Shown: positions 8,807-18,092 of the stretch, one piece after another
Layout: every line of letters begins with the position of its first letter
How positions within the stretch are numbered: position 1 is the first letter of the stretch
DNA from: Stenotrophomonas sp. Ste86
GTDB lineage: Bacteria > Pseudomonadota > Gammaproteobacteria > Xanthomonadales > Xanthomonadaceae
Reading direction: 5' to 3'
Assembly (NCBI RefSeq): GCF_024519465.1
Contig: NZ_JALJRW010000012.1
Coordinates: 1 to 64,000 of the forward strand
Length of the DNA stretch: 64,000 nt
Position numbers and translations under genes: made by a program
The notes under the pieces: model-generated
What the model saw: the letters and a program-made list of their open reading frames with translations, nothing else
The model's database searches: none
What the model was told of the DNA's origin: nothing

Positions 8807-9451
8807 ATGTCGCCTCTCGCGTTTCGTTCCACCCTTTTCCTGGGGTTGGCCGCACTGTCCGCCCCTGCATGCGCCGCCGACTTCGCCGCGTGTTTCACCC
8901 TCACCCCGGGCCTGACCTGGTCCACCGCCGATGAAACGCTGACCATCGAAACGTCGACCTTCGCCGGCCAGCACGCGATCAAGGTCAACAGCGCAGGCGG
9001 CGGTATCGGTACTGCCAGCTACTTCGATGCCAGCGGGCGTGCCTTCCTCGGCCAGGACCGCTATGGCATCTCCGCCTGGGGTGGCGATGCGTCCAAGCCG
9101 GTGATGACCGACACCTTCAAGCCCGCGCCGACGTTCCCGCAGACGGCCAAGCCGGGCGACCGCTTCCAGTACACCGGGAAGGGCGAGCGCACCCATCACG
9201 TCGAAGACACCGTCGAACCGCTCGACTTCGATGGCTTCTCCGATTACACCTTCGTCGGCTTTGAAGACGTCGACGTGGAGATCGATGGTCAGCCGCGCAC
9301 CTTCAAGGATACCTGCCACGTCAGCGCGACCTTCGAGGACAACCGCATCGAAGGCTGGTACGCGGCCGGCTTCGGCCGCATCAAGTTCGAGCGCTACATG
9401 GGCAAAGAATTGTTCATGCGCGATGAGATCGAGTCGATCGACGCCCCGTAA
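8807..9451 (+). CDS. Secreted hypothetical protein
   Basis: 214 aa from ATG 8807, chosen because AAGGAT precedes it and a signal peptide follows at once (MSPLAFRSTLFLGLAALSA, cleavage near ACA-ADF). Upstream in-frame sequence would run through the preceding terminator region. The mature protein starts DFAACFTLTPG and has three Cys. I do not recognise a family. It is soluble, acidic, without repeats or membrane segments, so probably periplasmic or secreted. It is flanked by terminators, so it is transcribed alone. Confidence 0.65.
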   Translation: MSPLAFRSTLFLGLAALSAPACAADFAACFTLTPGLTWSTADETLTIETSTFAGQHAIKVNSAGGGIGTASYFDASGRAFLGQDRYGISAWGGDASKPVMTDTFKPAPTFPQTAKPGDRFQYTGKGERTHHVEDTVEPLDFDGFSDYTFVGFEDVDVEIDGQPRTFKDTCHVSATFEDNRIEGWYAAGFGRIKFERYMGKELFMRDEIESIDAP

Positions 9452-9494
9452 CGCCGGCTGCTGACGGGCCATTCGTTGACCCAGATGAAACCCA

Positions 9495-9524
9495 CAAAAA
9501 ACCCCGCTTTCGCGGGGTTTTTTG
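9495..9524. terminator. Bidirectional rho-independent terminator
   Basis: AAAAAACCCCGC, loop TTTC, GCGGGGTTTTTT. A-tract on one side and T-tract on the other, between two convergent genes (stops at 9451 and 9546), so it can end both transcripts. Confidence 0.9.
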
Positions 9525-9545
9525 TTCAACAGATGACGCCGTGGA

Positions 9546-12500
9546 TCAATCGCCCAGCGTCAGCAGCGAGGCATTGCCGCCGGCCGCGGTGGTGTTCACG
9601 GTGACGGTTTTTTCGGTGGCAAAACGCAGCAGGTAGTGCGGACCGCCGGCCTTCGGCCCGGTACCGGAAAGACCCTGGCCGCCGAACGGCTGCACGCCGA
9701 CCACCGCACCGATCTGGTTGCGGTTGACATACACGTTGCCCACATTGATGCGCGAGGAAATGCGATCCACGGTTTCATCGATGCGCGAATGCACGCCCAG
9801 GGTCAGCCCGTAGCCGGTGGCGTTGATCTGGTCGATCACCGCGTCGAGCTGATCGCCCTTCCAGCGGATCACGTGCAGCACCGGCCCGAAGATTTCCTTG
9901 TGCAGCTGGTCCAGGTGCTTCAGTTCGTACGCACGCGGGGCGAAGAACGTGCCATGCGCGGCCGCTTCGCTGAGTTCGGCGGCGGCGATCAGGCGTGCTT
10001 CCTTTTCCATGCGCACGGCGTGGTCCTGCAGGATCTGCAGCGCGTCGGCATCGATCACCGGGCCCACGTCGGTGGACAGAAGGCCGGGGTCGCCGACCTT
10101 CAGTTCGGCCATCGCGCCGGACAGCATGGTCATCACCTTGTCGGCGATGTCGTCCTGCACGAACAGCACGCGCGCGGCCGAGCAGCGCTGGCCGGCAGAG
10201 GTGAACGCCGACCCGATCGCGTCCTTGACCAGCTGTTCCGGCAGCGCCGAGGAGTCGGCGATGAAGGCGTTCTGGCCGCCGGTCTCGGCGATCAGCACGC
10301 CGATGGCGGCATCGCGTGCGGCCATCGCGCGGTTGATCGCGCGGGCGGTGTCGGTGGAGCCGGTGAAGGCCACGCCGGCCACGCGCGGGTCGGCGGTGAG
10401 CGCGGCACCGACGGTGGCGCCGTCGCCGGGCAGGAACTGCACCACGCCTTCGGGCACGCCAGCCTCGAGCAGCAGCTTTACTGCGTAGTAGCCGATCAGG
10501 TTGGTCTGTTCGGCCGGCTTGGCGATGACGCTGTTGCCGGCGGCGAGCGCGGCGGCCACCTGGCCCAGGAAGATCGCCAGCGGGAAGTTCCACGGGCTGA
10601 TGCACACGAACACGCCGCGGCCATGCAGCTGCAGTTCGTTGGACTCACCGGTGGGGCTGGGCAGCTTTTCGGCATGGCCGAACTGCTCGCGCGCCTGCTT
10701 GGCGTAATAGCGCAGGAAGTCGACTGCTTCACGCACTTCGGCGATGCCGTCGGGCAGGCTCTTGCCGGCTTCCTTGACGCACAGCGCCATGAACTCGGGC
10801 AGGCGCGCTTCGAGCTGGTCGGCGGCGTGTTCCAGGATCGCCGCGCGGCTGGCGGCCGGGGTGCGGTTCCACGTCGGCTGCGCGGCGACGGCATTGGCCA
10901 ACGCCTTTTCGACGGTGGCGCTGTCGGCCGGCTGCCACTGGCCCACGACCTGGCGGGTATCGGCCGGGTTGGTGACGTTCAACAGCGCACCGGTCGGGCT
11001 GGCGCCGGGCACCAGCGGTGCGGCGTGCCAAGGCTTTACGGCGGCGTTGAGCTGCTCGGCCAGGGCGCGCAGATCGTTGTCGTTGGCGAGATTGACGCCC
11101 ATGGAGTTCTTCCTGTCATGGTTCTGGCTGCGCAGCAGATCGACCGGCAGCGGGATTTTCGGATGCGGAATGGAGGCGAACGAGGACACCGCCTCGACCG
11201 GATCGCGGATCAGGTCGCCGATGGCCACGCTGTCGTCGGTGATGCGGTTGACGAAGCTGGAATTGGCGCCGTTTTCCAGCAGGCGGCGCACCAGGTACGG
11301 CAGCAGGTCTTCATGCGAACCGACCGGTGCGTACACGCGGCACGGCACGTTCAGGCGATCGGCCGGCACCACTTCGGCGTACAGGTCATCGCCCATGCCG
11401 TGCAGCTTCTGGTGCTCGTACTGGCCACCCTTGGCGATCGTTTTGACGGCGGCGATGGTGTGCGCGTTATGCGTGGCGAACATCGGGTACAGCGCGTCGG
11501 CATTCGAGAACAACCGCTTGGTGCACGCCAGGTAGGACACGTCGGTGTTCTGCTTGCGGGTGAACACCGGGTAGGCCGGCAGGCCGTCGATCTGCGCACG
11601 CTTGATTTCCGCGTCCCAGTACGCGCCCTTGACCAGTCGTACCTGCAGGCGGCGACCGATGCGGCGGGCCAGATCGGCCAGGTAATCGATCGTGTACGGC
11701 GTGCGCTTCTGGTAGGCCTGCACGACTACGCCGAAGCCTTCCCAACCCACCAGCGAGGCATCGGTGACCACCGCTTCGATGATGTCCAGCGACAGCTCCA
11801 GGCGGTCGGTCTCCTCGGCATCCACGGTGCAGCCGATGCCATAGGATTTGGCCAGCTGCGCCAGTTCCAGCACGCCCGGGACCAGGTCGGCCATGACGCG
11901 CGCGCGCTTGGCGTGCTCGTAGCGCGGGTACAGCGCGGAGAGCTTGATCGAGATGCCCGGCGCCGCGTTGACGTCGCCGTCCGGGCGCCCGCCGCGTGCC
12001 TTGTGGTCACCGCCGATGGAGTGGATCGCGCGGCGGTAGTCTTCCAGGTAGCGCTTGGCGTCCTTCATGGTCAGCGCGCCTTCGCCGAGCATGTCGAACG
12101 AGTAGCGGTAGTTGGCGTTGTCGCCCTTGTGCGAGCGCGACAGCGCTTCGTCGATGGTGCGGCCCATGACGAACTGGTGGCCCATGATCTTCATCGCCTG
12201 GCGCACGGCCAGGCGGATCACCGGCTCGCCCACGCGGCCGATCAGACGTGCGAACGCACCCGGTACGTCGGCACGGGTCGCGTCGTTGATCTGCACCAGG
12301 CGGCCGGTGAGCATCAAGCCCCAGGTGGAGGCGTTGACCAGCACCGAATCGCTGCCGCCCATGTGCTTCTTCCAGTCCGCATCGCCGAGCTTGTCGCGGA
12401 TCAGTTTGTCGGCGGTGTCCTGGTCGGGAATGCGCAGCAGGGCTTCGGCCACGCACATCAGCAGCACGCCTTCTTCGCTGCCCAGGTCGTACTGGCGCAT

Positions 12501-12770
12501 GAAGGCTTCGATCGCGCCCTGGTCCTTGGCGCGCACGCGAACGCGCGCGACCAGGTCGGCGGCCACGGCCTGCACCTGCGCCTGCTCGGCGGCCGGCAGG
12601 CGGGCCTGCTCCAGCAGTTCGCGCACATGGCTGGCCTCGTCCTTCATCCAAGCATCGGTGATGGCCTGACGAAACGCGGGGGGAGGCGTCGGCAGCTCGG
12701 GCGACAGCAGCGGCGGACGGAGAGCGCCGGCCGGGGCCGGGGCAGGAATCGGTGCGGAGGGTGCGGTCAT
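9546..12770 (-). CDS. putA: Bifunctional proline dehydrogenase / L-glutamate-gamma-semialdehyde dehydrogenase
   Basis: 1074 aa. Oxidises proline to glutamate in two steps with an internal channel. Order: Ala/Pro-rich N-terminus, PutA arm region (about 35-150), FAD-binding proline dehydrogenase barrel (about 190-490, with VDAEETDRLE and RLVKGAYWDAEIKRAQ), aldehyde dehydrogenase (about 590-1040) with the catalytic Cys863 in AGQRCSAARV and the NAD-site FTGSTDTARAI. The ribbon-helix-helix DNA-binding domain of E. coli PutA is absent, as expected for a roughly 1,000-aa type A PutA, so it cannot repress its own gene. Monocistronic: long upstream gap and strong terminator. Confidence 0.96.
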   Translation of the reverse strand: MTAPSAPIPAPAPAGALRPPLLSPELPTPPPAFRQAITDAWMKDEASHVRELLEQARLPAAEQAQVQAVAADLVARVRVRAKDQGAIEAFMRQYDLGSEEGVLLMCVAEALLRIPDQDTADKLIRDKLGDADWKKHMGGSDSVLVNASTWGLMLTGRLVQINDATRADVPGAFARLIGRVGEPVIRLAVRQAMKIMGHQFVMGRTIDEALSRSHKGDNANYRYSFDMLGEGALTMKDAKRYLEDYRRAIHSIGGDHKARGGRPDGDVNAAPGISIKLSALYPRYEHAKRARVMADLVPGVLELAQLAKSYGIGCTVDAEETDRLELSLDIIEAVVTDASLVGWEGFGVVVQAYQKRTPYTIDYLADLARRIGRRLQVRLVKGAYWDAEIKRAQIDGLPAYPVFTRKQNTDVSYLACTKRLFSNADALYPMFATHNAHTIAAVKTIAKGGQYEHQKLHGMGDDLYAEVVPADRLNVPCRVYAPVGSHEDLLPYLVRRLLENGANSSFVNRITDDSVAIGDLIRDPVEAVSSFASIPHPKIPLPVDLLRSQNHDRKNSMGVNLANDNDLRALAEQLNAAVKPWHAAPLVPGASPTGALLNVTNPADTRQVVGQWQPADSATVEKALANAVAAQPTWNRTPAASRAAILEHAADQLEARLPEFMALCVKEAGKSLPDGIAEVREAVDFLRYYAKQAREQFGHAEKLPSPTGESNELQLHGRGVFVCISPWNFPLAIFLGQVAAALAAGNSVIAKPAEQTNLIGYYAVKLLLEAGVPEGVVQFLPGDGATVGAALTADPRVAGVAFTGSTDTARAINRAMAARDAAIGVLIAETGGQNAFIADSSALPEQLVKDAIGSAFTSAGQRCSAARVLFVQDDIADKVMTMLSGAMAELKVGDPGLLSTDVGPVIDADALQILQDHAVRMEKEARLIAAAELSEAAAHGTFFAPRAYELKHLDQLHKEIFGPVLHVIRWKGDQLDAVIDQINATGYGLTLGVHSRIDETVDRISSRINVGNVYVNRNQIGAVVGVQPFGGQGLSGTGPKAGGPHYLLRFATEKTVTVNTTAAGGNASLLTLGD

Positions 12771-13045
12771 GCCGGTCGGCTCGTGGAAAACTTGACCATT
12801 TTAATCGCTTTTTGAGCTCGACAAGCAAATTCAGGCGTGCTGTCGATAGCAGCGATAGCCTTTCATACAAAGGGATTCGCCGGACTAGCCGGGGTCGCCA
12901 TAATTTGTGCTGATTTCGGCAAAAGCGCCGCCGATGTCCATGCTGTGTTGCACCATTCCTGAAAGTGTGAATGGACCCTTGCTACTGTCGCGAGTGCAGG
13001 GCTACCATCGAGACGTTTCCCGCGGCAGGAAAACGCGGTTGCGAC

Positions 13046-13522
13046 ATGATCGAGGTGCTGACAGCTCCGGACGGATCAGGGACGCGACTGCGGCTGCGTC
13101 CCCCACGGGCGCTCGATGCCCGGCAGTTCGTCCTGTTGTTTGCTGTGTTGTGCGGGGGGATGGGGTTGGCGGCCGGCCTGGGTTGGCTGGCCGGCAACGT
13201 GTTCGCCCCGTTGTTCGCGCTGCTGTACAGCCTGTTGCTGGCAGCGGCACTGCGTAGTGTGTGGCGTAGTGGAGAACGGCAGGAAGAAATCCGGGTGGTT
13301 CCGGCGTGTGTGGAGGTCATCCCCGCACCCGGGCACTCGCCGGTGTTCAGCGCGCACCCGCATTGGGTACGCCTGATCGCCGACGAGCGGAGGGTCCGGC
13401 TGGCGTCCAGTGGCAGGCAGGTGGAAGTGGGGGCTTTCCTCGCACCGGCCGAACGCAGGGCACTGGCTCAGAAACTAGAAGGCTTGCTCGCGGCCAGCGA
13501 TGGCTGCAACCGACGACGCTAA
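13046..13522 (+). CDS. DUF2244 domain-containing membrane protein
   Basis: 158 aa from ATG 13046; an earlier ATG at 12971 is in frame but the added residues look non-native and neither start has a good ribosome site. Two adjacent membrane helices (FVLLFAVLCGGMGLAAG and NVFAPLFALLYSLLLAAAL) and a soluble C-terminal part. DUF2244 genes are often linked to cytochrome oxidase genes, and this one ends 11 bp before coxB. Its molecular role is not established. Confidence 0.75.
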   Translation: MIEVLTAPDGSGTRLRLRPPRALDARQFVLLFAVLCGGMGLAAGLGWLAGNVFAPLFALLYSLLLAAALRSVWRSGERQEEIRVVPACVEVIPAPGHSPVFSAHPHWVRLIADERRVRLASSGRQVEVGAFLAPAERRALAQKLEGLLAASDGCNRRR

Positions 13523-13533
13523 GGGTCTAGGCA

Positions 13534-14472
13534 ATGAAGCAACGCATCAAGTGGGGCAGTACGTTCGGGAAGACAGCAACAAGCGGGGCCGCGCTGCTGG
13601 CGCCCGCATTGGCGTGGGCCCAGGCGGCCGACCCCAAACCGTGGCAGTTGAACATGGGCAAGGGGGTGACCCAGAGCTCGCGGTTGGCCTGGGAATCCAA
13701 CCTGTTCTCGCTGTGGGTGTGCACGATCATCGGCATCCTCGTGTTCGGCGCGATGTTCTATGCCATCTTCAAGTTCCGCAAATCCAAGGGCGCCGTCGCG
13801 GCCACCTTCAGCCACAACACCAAGGCGGAAATCGTCTGGACGGTGATCCCGGTGATCATCCTGGTGGTGATGGCGTGGCCGGCCACGGCCAACCTGATCA
13901 AGTTCTACGACACCCGCGATTCGGAAATGACCGTCAAGGTCACCGGCTACCAGTGGATGTGGAAGTACGAGTATCTGGGCGAGGACGTGACCTTCACCAG
14001 TCGCCTGGACCGCGAGTCCGACCGGGTCCGGCAGAGCGGCAAGGTGCCCACGCTGGCATCGCATCCGCACTACCTGCTGGAGGTGGACAACCGCCTGGTG
14101 CTGCCGGTGGATACCAAGGTGCGCTTCGTGATCACCTCCGACGACGTCATCCACGCCTGGTGGGTGCCGGCGCTGGGCTGGAAGCAGGACGCCATTCCCG
14201 GCTTCATCAACGAGGCCTGGACCAACATCGAAAAACCCGGCGTCTACCGTGGGCAGTGTGCCGAGCTGTGCGGCAAGGACCATGGCTTCATGCCGATCGT
14301 GGTCGAGGCGGTGTCCAAGGAAGACTTCAAGAAGTGGCTGGCCTCGCGCAAGCCTGCACCGGCCCCGGCGCCGGAAGCTGCTCCGGCCGCACCGGCACCG
14401 GCCCCGGTCGAGGCGGCTCCGGCGGCTGCGCCGGAACCTGCCGCCGCAGCCCCGGCAGACAGCAACGCCTGA
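13534..14472 (+). CDS. coxB: Cytochrome c oxidase subunit II
   Basis: 312 aa. Signal-like N-terminus, two membrane helices (about 58-80 and 100-122) and a periplasmic cupredoxin domain. The CuA ligands are all visible: His207 (DDVIHAWWVP), then Cys242, Glu, Cys246, His250 and Met253 in CAELCGKDHGFM. There is no cytochrome c extension. The C-terminal 45 residues are an Ala/Pro-rich tail. First structural gene of the aa3 oxidase operon. Confidence 0.97.
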   Translation: MKQRIKWGSTFGKTATSGAALLAPALAWAQAADPKPWQLNMGKGVTQSSRLAWESNLFSLWVCTIIGILVFGAMFYAIFKFRKSKGAVAATFSHNTKAEIVWTVIPVIILVVMAWPATANLIKFYDTRDSEMTVKVTGYQWMWKYEYLGEDVTFTSRLDRESDRVRQSGKVPTLASHPHYLLEVDNRLVLPVDTKVRFVITSDDVIHAWWVPALGWKQDAIPGFINEAWTNIEKPGVYRGQCAELCGKDHGFMPIVVEAVSKEDFKKWLASRKPAPAPAPEAAPAAPAPAPVEAAPAAAPEPAAAAPADSNA

Positions 14473-14536
14473 AATCGAGCCGCGCCTGCCAACCGGCAGG
14501 CGCGGGTACCACCGGATCCAGTGAGGTGTAGTTGCG

Positions 14537-16147
14537 ATGGCGCATTCCGCAGTTGACCACGACGGGCACCACGGGCATCAGCAGAGCTTTGTGGAGCGTT
14601 GGTTGTTCTCGACCAACCACAAGGACATCGGCACGCTCTACCTGCTTTTCAGCTTCATCATGTTCATCATCGGCGCGGCCATGAGCGTGGTGATCCGCGC
14701 CGAGCTGATGCAACCGGGCCTGCAGTTCGTCAAGCCCGAGTTCTTCAACCAGATGACCACCGTGCATGCACTGGTGATGATCTTCGGCGGGGTAATGCCG
14801 GCCTTCGTCGGCCTGGCCAACTGGATGATCCCGCTGCAGATCGGCGCGCCGGACATGGCCCTGCCGCGCATGAACAACTGGTCGTTCTGGCTGCTGCCGG
14901 TGGCCTTCAGTCTGCTGCTGGTCACCTTGTTCCTGCCCGGTGGCGCGCCTGCCGGTGGCTGGACCCTGTACCCGCCGCTGTCGCTGCAGGGCGGCTACAA
15001 CGTGGCCTTCAGCGTGTTCGCCATCCATGTGGCCGGCATCAGTTCGATCATGGGCGCGATCAACATCATCGCCACCGTGCTCAACATGCGCGCGCCCGGC
15101 ATCGACCTGTTGAAGATGCCGATCTTCTGCTGGGCCTGGCTGATCACCGCGTTCCTGCTGATCGCGGTGATGCCGGTGCTGGCCGGTGCGGTCACCATGC
15201 TGCTCACCGACAAGTTCTTCGGCACCAGCTTCTTCAACGCGGCCGGCGGTGGCGACCCGGTGATGTTCCAGCACATCTTCTGGTTCTTCGGCCACCCGGA
15301 GGTGTACATCATGATCCTGCCGGCGTTCGGCGTGGTCAGCGAGATCATCCCCACCTTCAGCCGCAAGCCGCTGTTCGGCTATCAGGCGATGGTCTATGCG
15401 GTGGCGGCGATCGCGTTCCTGTCGTTCATCGTCTGGGCCCACCACATGTTCACCGTGGGCATGCCACTGGGCGGTGAGATCTACTTCATGTTCGCCACGA
15501 TGCTCATCTCCATCCCCACCGGGGTGAAGGTGTTCAACTGGGTCAGCACGATGTGGCGCGGCTCGCTCACCTTCGAAGCGCCGATGCTGTGGGCGGTGGC
15601 CTTCGTCATCCTGTTCACCATCGGCGGGTTCTCCGGGCTGATGCTGGCCATCGTGGTGGCCGACTTCCAGTACCACGACACCTATTTCGTGGTGGCGCAC
15701 TTCCACTACGTGCTGGTGACCGGCGCGGTGTTCGCGCTGATCGCGGCGGTGTACTACTGGTGGCCCAAGTGGACCGGACGCATGTACAGCGAGAAGTGGG
15801 CCAAGTTCCATTTCTGGTGGTCGATCGTGTTCGTCAACCTGCTGTTCTTCCCGCAGCACTTCCTCGGCCTGGCCGGCATGCCGCGGCGCATCCCCGATTA
15901 CAGCGTGGCGTTTGCCGACTGGAACATGATCAGCTCGATCGGTGCGTTCGGCATGTTCGCCACACCCTTCATGATGGCCGCGATCCTGCTGGCCTCGCTG
16001 CGCAACGGCGAGAAGGCCGCCGCCCGCGCCTGGGAAGGCGCACGTGGACTGGAATGGACGATTCCGTCGCCCGCGCCGGCACATACCTTCACCACGCCGC
16101 CGACCATCCGCCCGGGTGATCTGGCCCACGACGACGTGACCCACTGA
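14537..16147 (+). CDS. ctaD: Cytochrome c oxidase subunit I
   Basis: 536 aa, twelve membrane helices. It carries the heme a / a3-CuB centre: His253 and Tyr257 in GHPEVYI, the His pair in WAHHMFTVG, and the heme ligands in HDTYFVVAHFHYV (His388/His390 among them). Catalyses oxygen reduction to water coupled to proton pumping. Starts 64 bp after coxB and is followed within 8 bp by a 44-codon gene. Confidence 0.98.
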   Translation: MAHSAVDHDGHHGHQQSFVERWLFSTNHKDIGTLYLLFSFIMFIIGAAMSVVIRAELMQPGLQFVKPEFFNQMTTVHALVMIFGGVMPAFVGLANWMIPLQIGAPDMALPRMNNWSFWLLPVAFSLLLVTLFLPGGAPAGGWTLYPPLSLQGGYNVAFSVFAIHVAGISSIMGAINIIATVLNMRAPGIDLLKMPIFCWAWLITAFLLIAVMPVLAGAVTMLLTDKFFGTSFFNAAGGGDPVMFQHIFWFFGHPEVYIMILPAFGVVSEIIPTFSRKPLFGYQAMVYAVAAIAFLSFIVWAHHMFTVGMPLGGEIYFMFATMLISIPTGVKVFNWVSTMWRGSLTFEAPMLWAVAFVILFTIGGFSGLMLAIVVADFQYHDTYFVVAHFHYVLVTGAVFALIAAVYYWWPKWTGRMYSEKWAKFHFWWSIVFVNLLFFPQHFLGLAGMPRRIPDYSVAFADWNMISSIGAFGMFATPFMMAAILLASLRNGEKAAARAWEGARGLEWTIPSPAPAHTFTTPPTIRPGDLAHDDVTH

Positions 16148-16154
16148 GGCCCGC

Positions 16155-16289
16155 ATGGACTCCCCTTCGAACTCCCTGGATGCACAGGCCCTGCAACGTC
16201 GCCGCGCGCAGCGCACCGCCTGGAAGGTCGGGCTGGTGGCGGTGGCGGTGTATGTCGGTTTCATCCTCAGCGGGGTGATCGGGCGATGA
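16155..16289 (+). CDS. Small single-helix cytochrome oxidase assembly protein
   Basis: 44 aa. ATG 16155 to TGA 16289. Basic N-terminus ([11 protein letters not shown]) and one membrane helix ([19 protein letters not shown]). Its stop overlaps the ATG of ctaG (ATGA at 16286-16289), a sign of translational coupling. Very short proteins like this between subunit I and CtaG genes have been named cytochrome oxidase small assembly proteins; the family assignment here rests on position, size and topology. Confidence 0.75.
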   Translation: MDSPSNSLDAQALQRRRAQRTAWKVGLVAVAVYVGFILSGVIGR

Positions 16290-16879
16290 GCGAGGTCCGC
16301 CCGGCCACTCCCTCGCGCACGGCGGGGCTGCCCCGCCTGATCGGGGTGGCGTTGGCGGTGTTCGTGCTGACCTTCTCGCTGGTGCCGCTGTACCGGATCG
16401 CCTGCGAGAAGGTGTTCGGCGTGCGGCTGGAGCGTGGCCCCGGTGCGGCTGCCGGCGGCGCGGTCGCCACCGGCAAGCGCACCGTGCGGGTGGAATTCGA
16501 TGGCGGGGTCAACTCCAAGCTGCCCTGGGCGTTCCATCCCGAGCAACTGACCATGGACGTGGTGCCCGGCGAGCTCAACGAAGCGCTGTACTTCGCGCGC
16601 AACGACAGCGACCGCGCGCTGGTCGGCAGCGCGGTACCGTCGGTGGCACCGGCCAAGGCGTCGGGCTACTTCAGCAAGACCGAGTGCTTCTGCTTCACCG
16701 CGCAGACCCTGCAGGCCGGCGAGAAGCGCGACATGCCGGTGCGCTTCATCGTCGACCCGGACCTGCCGGCCAACATCAAGACCATCACCCTGTCCTACAC
16801 CTTCTACAAGAACGACGCGCTGTCCGCGCAGCTGCCCGCCGCCGCTGCGGTGCCGGTTGGCGCGCACGCCGCTCCCTGA
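16286..16879 (+). CDS. ctaG: Cytochrome c oxidase assembly protein CtaG (Cox11 type)
   Basis: 197 aa. One N-terminal membrane helix (about 13-34) and a periplasmic domain with the copper motif C134-F-C136 in TECFCFTAQ. Delivers copper to CuB of subunit I. Overlaps the preceding small gene by 4 bp and is followed by coxC after 21 bp. Confidence 0.95.
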   Translation: MSEVRPATPSRTAGLPRLIGVALAVFVLTFSLVPLYRIACEKVFGVRLERGPGAAAGGAVATGKRTVRVEFDGGVNSKLPWAFHPEQLTMDVVPGELNEALYFARNDSDRALVGSAVPSVAPAKASGYFSKTECFCFTAQTLQAGEKRDMPVRFIVDPDLPANIKTITLSYTFYKNDALSAQLPAAAAVPVGAHAAP

Positions 16880-16900
16880 TACGCACCGGATCCTGAGACC

Positions 16901-17776
16901 ATGGCCCAGCAAAGTCCCGATGCCACCGTGTACTTCGTGCCCACGCACAGCAAATGGCCGTTCATCGGTTCCATTGCGATGATGGTGACCATGGTTGGCG
17001 TGGCCAGTTGGCTCAACGATTCCAGTTGGGGCAAGTGGACCTTCTACACCGGCATCGCGATGCTGGTGCTGACCCTGTTCTGGTGGTTCAGCGATGTGGT
17101 GCGCGAATCACAGGCCGGCAGCTACAACCGCCAGGTCGACGGCTCGTTCCGCATGGGCATGGTCTGGTTCATTTTTTCCGAAGTGATGTTCTTCGGCGCC
17201 TTCTTCGGCGCGTTGTTCTACACCCGCAACCTGGGCCTGCCGTGGCTGGGCGGCGAGGGCGACCGGGTGATGACCAACGAGCTGTTGTGGACCGGCTATT
17301 CGGCGGCGTGGCCGACCAACGGTCCGGGTGCAATCGGTGGCCACTTCCAGACCATTCCGGCCTGGGGCCTGCCACTGATCAACACGCTGATCCTGCTCAC
17401 CTCCGGCGTTACCCTGACCATCGCCCACCACGCGCTCAAGGCCGGTCATCGCCGCCAGCTGCTGATCTGGCTGGGCCTGACCGTCGCACTGGGCGTGTTC
17501 TTCCTTACCCTGCAGGCCGAGGAATACATCCACGCCTACAAGGAACTCAACCTCACGTTGGGCTCGGGCATCTACGGTTCGACGTTCTTCATGCTCACCG
17601 GCTTCCACGGCGCGCACGTGCTGCTCGGCACGATCATGCTCGGCGTGATGTGGCTGCGTTCGGCCAAGGGGCACTTCACCCGCGACAACCATTTCGGTTT
17701 CGAGGCGGCTGCGTGGTACTGGCACTTCGTGGACGTGGTGTGGCTGATGCTGTTCCTGTTCGTCTACGTGCTGTAG
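16901..17776 (+). CDS. coxC: Cytochrome c oxidase subunit III
   Basis: 291 aa, seven membrane helices, with typical subunit III stretches FRMGMVWFIFSEVMFFGAFF and GFHGAHVLLGTIML and the closing FEAAAWYWHFVDVVWLMLF. Stabilises proton uptake in the oxidase core. Last gene of the structural operon; a hairpin follows at 17795. Confidence 0.97.
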   Translation: MAQQSPDATVYFVPTHSKWPFIGSIAMMVTMVGVASWLNDSSWGKWTFYTGIAMLVLTLFWWFSDVVRESQAGSYNRQVDGSFRMGMVWFIFSEVMFFGAFFGALFYTRNLGLPWLGGEGDRVMTNELLWTGYSAAWPTNGPGAIGGHFQTIPAWGLPLINTLILLTSGVTLTIAHHALKAGHRRQLLIWLGLTVALGVFFLTLQAEEYIHAYKELNLTLGSGIYGSTFFMLTGFHGAHVLLGTIMLGVMWLRSAKGHFTRDNHFGFEAAAWYWHFVDVVWLMLFLFVYVL

Positions 17777-17794
17777 CGTCGGGGCGACACCGTG

Positions 17795-17817
17795 CCGCAC
17801 CGACGCGGGTGCGGTTT
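17795..17817 (+). terminator. Candidate terminator after coxC
   Basis: CCGCACC (17795-17801) and GGTGCGG (17808-17814) flank a 6-nt loop, then TTT. It lies 18 bp after the coxC stop and touches the stop of the convergent small gene. Short T-tract, so only moderate. Confidence 0.5.
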
Positions 17818-18035
17818 CAGCCGCCGATGCCGTGGGGTTTGATCCAGCCGGTGTAGATGCCGATGGCCACCAGCGCGATCAGCGCCACCGACACCGCGAT
17901 GCGGCGGGTGAGCGCATTGACGGTGCGCTTGGTCTGGCCGCGATCGACCAGCAGGTAATACAGCCCGGCGCCCAGATTCCAGACGATGACGATCAGAAAC
18001 GCGATTACCAGCAGGGTCTTCAACGAATCATTCAT
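17817..18035 (-). CDS. Twin-transmembrane small protein
   Basis: 72 aa, two membrane helices (LLVIAFLIVIVWNLGAGLYYLL and IAVSVALIALVAIGIYTGW) joined by a basic loop (DRGQTKRTVNALTRR), a plan typical of DUF2909-type twin-TM proteins found in oxidase loci. It lies opposite to the cox genes between coxC and surf1. Function not established; a role in oxidase assembly is inference from position. Confidence 0.7.
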   Translation of the reverse strand: MNDSLKTLLVIAFLIVIVWNLGAGLYYLLVDRGQTKRTVNALTRRIAVSVALIALVAIGIYTGWIKPHGIGG

Positions 18036-18092
18036 GCGCGGCTCGATGGCAGGGCGGGTACGCCTATATCACCGCGTTTGGTCGCCGTTGTC

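Noticed and set aside
9636-12815. Open frame of more than 1,000 codons on the plus strand opposite putA
   Set aside because: It mirrors putA in an antisense frame, is full of His, Arg, Val and Gly as GC-rich shadows are, and has no domain I recognise. PutA on the other strand is certain.
14327-16948. 873-codon minus-strand frame across coxB, ctaD and ctaG
   Set aside because: It runs antisense through three certain oxidase genes and has the same shadow composition (HRAEHQ-rich).
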